This document shows positions 61,401-64,000 of a stretch of 64,000 nt of DNA, one piece after another. Source of the DNA: Dehalococcoidia bacterium (GTDB lineage Bacteria > Chloroflexota > Dehalococcoidia > Tepidiformales > Tepidiformaceae). The stretch is taken from contig JADYYG010000046.1 in NCBI GenBank assembly GCA_020853755.1, positions 41,076 through 105,075 on the forward strand. The letters are read 5' to 3'. A program made the position numbers and the translations under genes. The notes beneath the pieces were generated by a model. The model did not search any database and was not told where the DNA came from. It saw only the letters and a list, made by a program, of their open reading frames with translations. The first letter of the stretch is position 1. Each line of letters opens with the position of its first letter.

Positions 61401-63850
61401 CGGTCGAGGCTGTCGCTTCGGTTGAGGCGGTTGAAGAACCAGTCGCCGGGAAGGCGTGGTGGGAGCAGCCTGCCGTCGAGGCTGAGCCGGAGACGCCGGT
61501 CGAGGCTGTCGCTTCGGTTGAGGCGCCTGAGGAACCGGCGGCGGAGAAGCCCTGGTGGGAACAGCCCGCCGTTGAAGCTGAGTCCGACGAACCGGTCGAG
61601 GCTGTGGCTTCCGTTGAGGCGGCTGTAGAACCGGTGGCTGAGACGCCCTGGTGGGAGCAGCCTGCCGTCGAAGCTGAGCCGGAGACGCTGGTTGATGCTG
61701 TGGCTTCGGTTGAGGCGGCTGAAGAACCGGCGCCTGAAAAGGCATGGTGGGAGCAGCCTGCCGTTGAAGCTGAGCCGGAGACGTTGGTTGAGGCTGTGGC
61801 TTCGGTTGAGGCGGCTGAAGAACCTGTCGCCGAGAAGGCGTGGTGGGAGCAGACTGCCGTTGAGGCTGAGCCGGAGACGCTGGTTGAGGCTGTCGCTTCT
61901 GTTGAGGCGGCTGAAGAACCTGTCGCCGAGAAGGCGTGGTGGGAGCAGCCTGCTGTTGAGGCTAAGCCGGAAGCGCCGATCGAGGCTGTGGCTTCGGTTG
62001 AGGCGGTTGAAGAACCGGCGGCGGAGACGCCCTGGTGGGAGCAGCCTGCTGTTGAGGCTGAGCCCGAAGAGCCGGCCGAGGCTGTGGCTTCGGTTGAGGC
62101 GGCTGTAGAACCGGTGGCTGAGACGCCCTGGTGGGAGCAGCCTGCCGTCGAGGTCGAGGAAGAGGCGCCCGTTGAGGCTGTCGCTTCTGTTGAGGCGGCT
62201 GAAGAACCGGTCGCGGAGACGCCCTGGTGGGAGCAGCCCGCCGTTGAGGCCGAGCCGGAGACGCCGGTCGAGGCTGTCGCTTCTGTTGAGGCAACTGAAG
62301 AACCTGTCGCCGAGAAGGCATGGTGGGAGCAGCCTGCCGTTGAAGCTGAGCCGGAGACGCCGGTCGAGGCTGTGGCTTTTGTTGCGGCGGTTGAAGAACC
62401 GGTCGCGGAGAAGGCATGGTGGGAGCAGCCCGCCGTCGATGTCGAGGAAGACGCGCCCGTTGAGGCAGTCGCTTCCGTTGAGGCGCTTGAGGAACCGGCG
62501 GCTGCCGATGATGACGACCCGTGGGCCGACTTCGTCAATACGCCCGCGAGTGCGGGTCCCGCTGAGCCGTCAGTGCCGGCGGGTCCCGCTGAGCCGTCAG
62601 TGCCGGCGGGTTCGCTCTGGGGCGCCACCCCTGCGGGTTCGTCGCGTGATGAGGATATGTGGGGCCACGTGGCCGCGCAGGCGGAGGAACATGCCACGGG
62701 CGACCACCAGCTCGACCTGGCAGCGAGTCTCGAAAGCCAGATGGCCGAAGAACGCTCCGCCCCCACGTACGAGTGGGACGAACCGCCAGCACGCCGCGAT
62801 CGGCCGGCCGCCCTGGACGAGCCGGAATCAGACTTCCTGCCCGAGCAGGAGGACGACGACGTCATCCTCGCCGCCTTCGAACGGCACGCGGCGACGCCGG
62901 AACCCGTGGCTGCGACACGCGAAGCCGACGAGGCGTTCGCCGAACTGCTCGGGGCGCAGGCGGCCGACATCGTGGCCGAAGCTTCGGACGACGGCGGGCA
63001 GGAATCGTTCATCAAGATGAGCGCCTGGGCGCCCCAGAAGCAGTCATTCGATGGCGGCTGGGCCCCGCAACATGAGGTTGAGCAGCAGCTTTCGAGCAGC
63101 CAGCCCGTGTTTGGCGGGTCCGATGGCGCCGGGTTCGCGCCCCCGCCGTGGGCCGTGAACGAAAGCGATAGCGAAGGCGAGCCTGCCGCCGCGGCCGGTG
63201 GCCAGCGCACCAGGGTCTGGATCCGGGAACTGGTCGAGACGGTGCTCCTTGCGCTGCTCGTGTTCCTGACGGTGCGGGCGAGCTTCCAGAACTTCCGGGT
63301 CGAAGGGTCATCCATGTATCCGACGCTCGAGGACGGGCAGTTCCTGATCGTGAACAAGCTCGTCTACTCGGAAGTGGACATGGAGAAGCTCTCGAACTAC
63401 GTCCCGTTCGTCGACGCCGGGAGCAACCCGAAGCACAACGTGTTCCATGGGCCTGAGCGCGGCGACATCATCGTGCTGAAGGATCCGCGCGATACCGATA
63501 CAGACCTGATCAAGCGCGTCATCGGGCTGCCCGGCGAAACGCTGGAGATCATCGACGGCAAGGTGTACATCAACGACCACCTGCTCGAAGAGCCGTACAT
63601 CAAGCAGGTCTGGCACGATTCGAAGCCGAAGATCCTGATCCCGCCGGGCGAGTACTTCGTGATGGGGGACAACCGGGACAACAGCCTCGACAGCCGGAGT
63701 TCGCAGGTAGGGCTGGTGCCGCAGGACCTGATCATCGGCAAGACGATGCTGTCGTACTGGCCGCGGGACAAGTTCGGTCTCGCTCCCAACGAAGAGGGTT
63801 CGCTGGGCGATGAAAAGCCGGTCCTGACCACGCAGCGCGTCGGAGAGTAG
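58403..63850 (+). CDS. lepB: Type I signal peptidase with a giant repetitive N-terminal extension
   Basis: An 1815-residue protein. Residues about 1604-1815 are a complete signal peptidase I: membrane helix (VWIRELVETVLLALLVFLTV), VEGSSMYPTLEDGQ with catalytic Ser at 1637, LIKRVIGLPGE with Lys at 1704, and GDNRDNSLDSR. The family is normally 180-300 residues. The first 1600 residues are acidic, Ala/Glu/Pro-rich and probably disordered and cytoplasmic, with no membrane helix. They include [L]xSMRxWA-type motifs, LKPFDWE twice, two basic patches (KKGGRGFFGRRKK, KKGRFGRLFGRGKK) and 17 copies of a W-W repeat. The frame stays open throughout, arguing for a real protein. The extension's role is unknown. 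Confidence 0.93.
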   Translation: MTMDNGEGRPLDEAEAGNEDPQGWYFDLPGGAWERQEEKNRTLRQRVLGNLSEDDAKARSAPFGRKPQEPEEEQKKGGRGFFGRRKKDDDESGERTSAGGTWVLNRGGQPQDEGEPARREPQFPEPDDDADDWSTEPPLTLSPFPRSERSAPTPWGESDAGFDLAPQRAEGSDEEFAVTEAPAAFEEDSGTEGFLASMRAWSQESSEPETEPEKDVLPDAAQFRVPTYDEAVASGQIEAEPEAVDSPLTLRPRQREEGEKQLDWDFGPAAWQEPSTRREDDEPAFEASVAADSADEEPASLNFESMRRWADESREADHPHFTVHHEDAGEEPTVATPGSTFEAGETAPVAEAPTFEVAAEDDANDEAESSLASMRRWAEARRDDNHPHFSVSHQESAEPEDDTQAVTPIPLRPRNHEDESRPSSFVPAPPSESGDDTPRVPLQLPIVRRTHDQDEEPVQSEKWNDFFALKPSGSEETEANEESDSAPSDGLAAMRAWAQQRQEPEAPQDIPEEFLKPFDWELEEAPSAETPEAENIPAELLKPFDWETAGEDESIDEPAAFEMPAVAEFEPEQPAAFVEPAMPEDPLDGIFPAAVHVAPPVEEKKKGRFGRLFGRGKKEAAPTAAPEATGDSDWLPVSDEPSEDVRVAAKLGAWDEDAGKVEAPDDAHDAGEGWGGSLASRWADNDREAFREFSASVAEPAAEWVAEDSDEEPAVAFAPEAESEVEPGAMAVSASTDEAEGWDPEPVAEVTWAEPTESNEEPAEVPTASWGDSEAPSFEWAPETLVEADEAVAFADAVEEPADDETVGAVAAVASVEAAEAPVAEKPWWDEPADDETVGAVAAVASVEAVEEPVAEKAWWEQPAVEAEPEAPVEAEASVEAAEEPVAEKAWWEQPAVDAEPETPVEAVASVKAAEEPVAEKAWSEQPAVEAEPEGLVEAVASVEAAEEPVAEKSWWEQPAVEAQPEEPAEAVASVEAAEEPAAEKAWWEQPAVEAESDEPVEAVASVEAVEEPVAGKAWWEQPAVEAEPETPVEAVASVEAPEEPAAEKPWWEQPAVEAESDEPVEAVASVEAAVEPVAETPWWEQPAVEAEPETLVDAVASVEAAEEPAPEKAWWEQPAVEAEPETLVEAVASVEAAEEPVAEKAWWEQTAVEAEPETLVEAVASVEAAEEPVAEKAWWEQPAVEAKPEAPIEAVASVEAVEEPAAETPWWEQPAVEAEPEEPAEAVASVEAAVEPVAETPWWEQPAVEVEEEAPVEAVASVEAAEEPVAETPWWEQPAVEAEPETPVEAVASVEATEEPVAEKAWWEQPAVEAEPETPVEAVAFVAAVEEPVAEKAWWEQPAVDVEEDAPVEAVASVEALEEPAAADDDDPWADFVNTPASAGPAEPSVPAGPAEPSVPAGSLWGATPAGSSRDEDMWGHVAAQAEEHATGDHQLDLAASLESQMAEERSAPTYEWDEPPARRDRPAALDEPESDFLPEQEDDDVILAAFERHAATPEPVAATREADEAFAELLGAQAADIVAEASDDGGQESFIKMSAWAPQKQSFDGGWAPQHEVEQQLSSSQPVFGGSDGAGFAPPPWAVNESDSEGEPAAAAGGQRTRVWIRELVETVLLALLVFLTVRASFQNFRVEGSSMYPTLEDGQFLIVNKLVYSEVDMEKLSNYVPFVDAGSNPKHNVFHGPERGDIIVLKDPRDTDTDLIKRVIGLPGETLEIIDGKVYINDHLLEEPYIKQVWHDSKPKILIPPGEYFVMGDNRDNSLDSRSSQVGLVPQDLIIGKTMLSYWPRDKFGLAPNEEGSLGDEKPVLTTQRVGE
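60790..62510 (+). repeat. 96-bp tandem repeats within lepB
   Basis: The codons for the W-W (or W-S) pair begin at 60884, 60977 and then every 96 bp to 62417: 17 copies, the first spaced 93 bp. The unit encodes 32 residues, with a consensus like EEPVAEKAWWEQPAVEAEP plus ETPVEAVASVEAA. Copies differ at scattered positions, often silent. Confidence 0.95.
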
Positions 63851-64000
63851 GCGATTCCCCGGCCCCTTCGCTCCTGATCAGGTCCGAAGACATGTGAGAC
63901 AGTTCCGGGAGACTGGAAACTGTGTAAACAATTGCGTAGACCCTCGTACCTCACGGGGGGTGAATCAGCGAGGGAGTCCCGGGAATAGAAGGGGGGTGCC
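63851..64000. other. Region after lepB
   Basis: No gene or clear RNA is visible in the last 150 bp. A short segment GTAAACAATTG (63924-63934) is AT-rich. The next gene must start beyond the window. Confidence 0.5.

Noticed and set aside
60790..62510. The regular repeats as a CRISPR array
   Set aside because: They are in-frame coding repeats of 96 bp without unique spacers and lie inside lepB.
59728..63357. A 1209-residue open frame on the minus strand opposite the lepB repeats
   Set aside because: It arises because the repeat codons avoid stops on the reverse strand. Its product is a low-complexity Ser/Ala/Thr chain without a ribosome site or family features, while the plus frame ends in a complete signal peptidase.

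Overview
The window is high-GC and gene-dense, with many ATGA/GTGA/CTGA overlaps. It reads as a Gram-positive-like or Chloroflexota-type chromosome. The best guess is a Chloroflexota lineage, possibly Tepidiforma/Dehalococcoidia-like. This rests on gene content: a Trp T-box, TrpB2, an ECF42/YciI module, a Tat-lipoprotein binding protein and ECF Co/Ni transport. No rRNA or other marker gene is present, so the placement is inference. No rRNA, tRNA, CRISPR, phage or insertion sequence was found.

Layout. 1-2017: two tandem minus-strand flagellins, the first cut by the window edge, with a sigma-28-like promoter and a perfect 16-bp hairpin. 2128-4725: glgC, a DUF2203 protein and an alpha/beta hydrolase. 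4772-21306: a very long aromatic amino-acid unit. It starts at a tryptophan-specific T-box (specifier TGG at 4908-4910) and runs trpB2, CADD-family gene, four-helix-bundle gene, trpS, trpE, two degenerate Nudix genes (the second fused to a carboxymuconolactone-decarboxylase domain), HAD phosphatase, unknown gene, trpG, trpD, trpC, trpF, trpB, two CPBP membrane proteases, trpA, aroF, scpA. aroF probably also has its own promoter inside trpA.

21308-28559: small genes with AT-rich GGATT repeats, ribF, tyrS, an ECF42 sigma/YciI module with a recognisable self-type promoter, and sixA. 28556-34347: Ppx/GppA phosphatase, a small exported protein and an oligopeptide-type ABC transporter without ATPases. 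34480-37841: 2-oxoacid dehydrogenase E1alpha, E1beta and E2. 37882-44875: double GNAT, acyl-CoA dehydrogenase, tyrosine recombinase, an orphan CCA-enzyme-type HD protein, and yajC-secD-secF. 44878-52813 (minus): a long unit encoding CbiM, PDGLE protein, CbiQ, CbiO, a SirB1-like protein, a Crp/Fnr regulator, GDPD, HemW and SelB, with a Fur/Nur-like palindrome upstream. 52933-55388: MBL hydrolase, GcvT-like protein and another degenerate Nudix-like protein. 55393-58321 (minus): ECF sigma, zinc-finger anti-sigma, SIMPL protein and a putative gluzincin.

58403-63850 encodes the most unusual object: an 1815-residue protein with type I signal peptidase at its C-terminus and about 1600 residues of acidic, repetitive, probably disordered sequence in front, including 17 copies of a 32-residue W-W repeat. 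Other points of note are two genes whose only plausible starts are CTG codons in CTGA overlaps (cbiQ and the SIMPL gene), and a CADD-family gene inside the trp unit that keeps all residues I recall as needed for the alternative p-aminobenzoate pathway.
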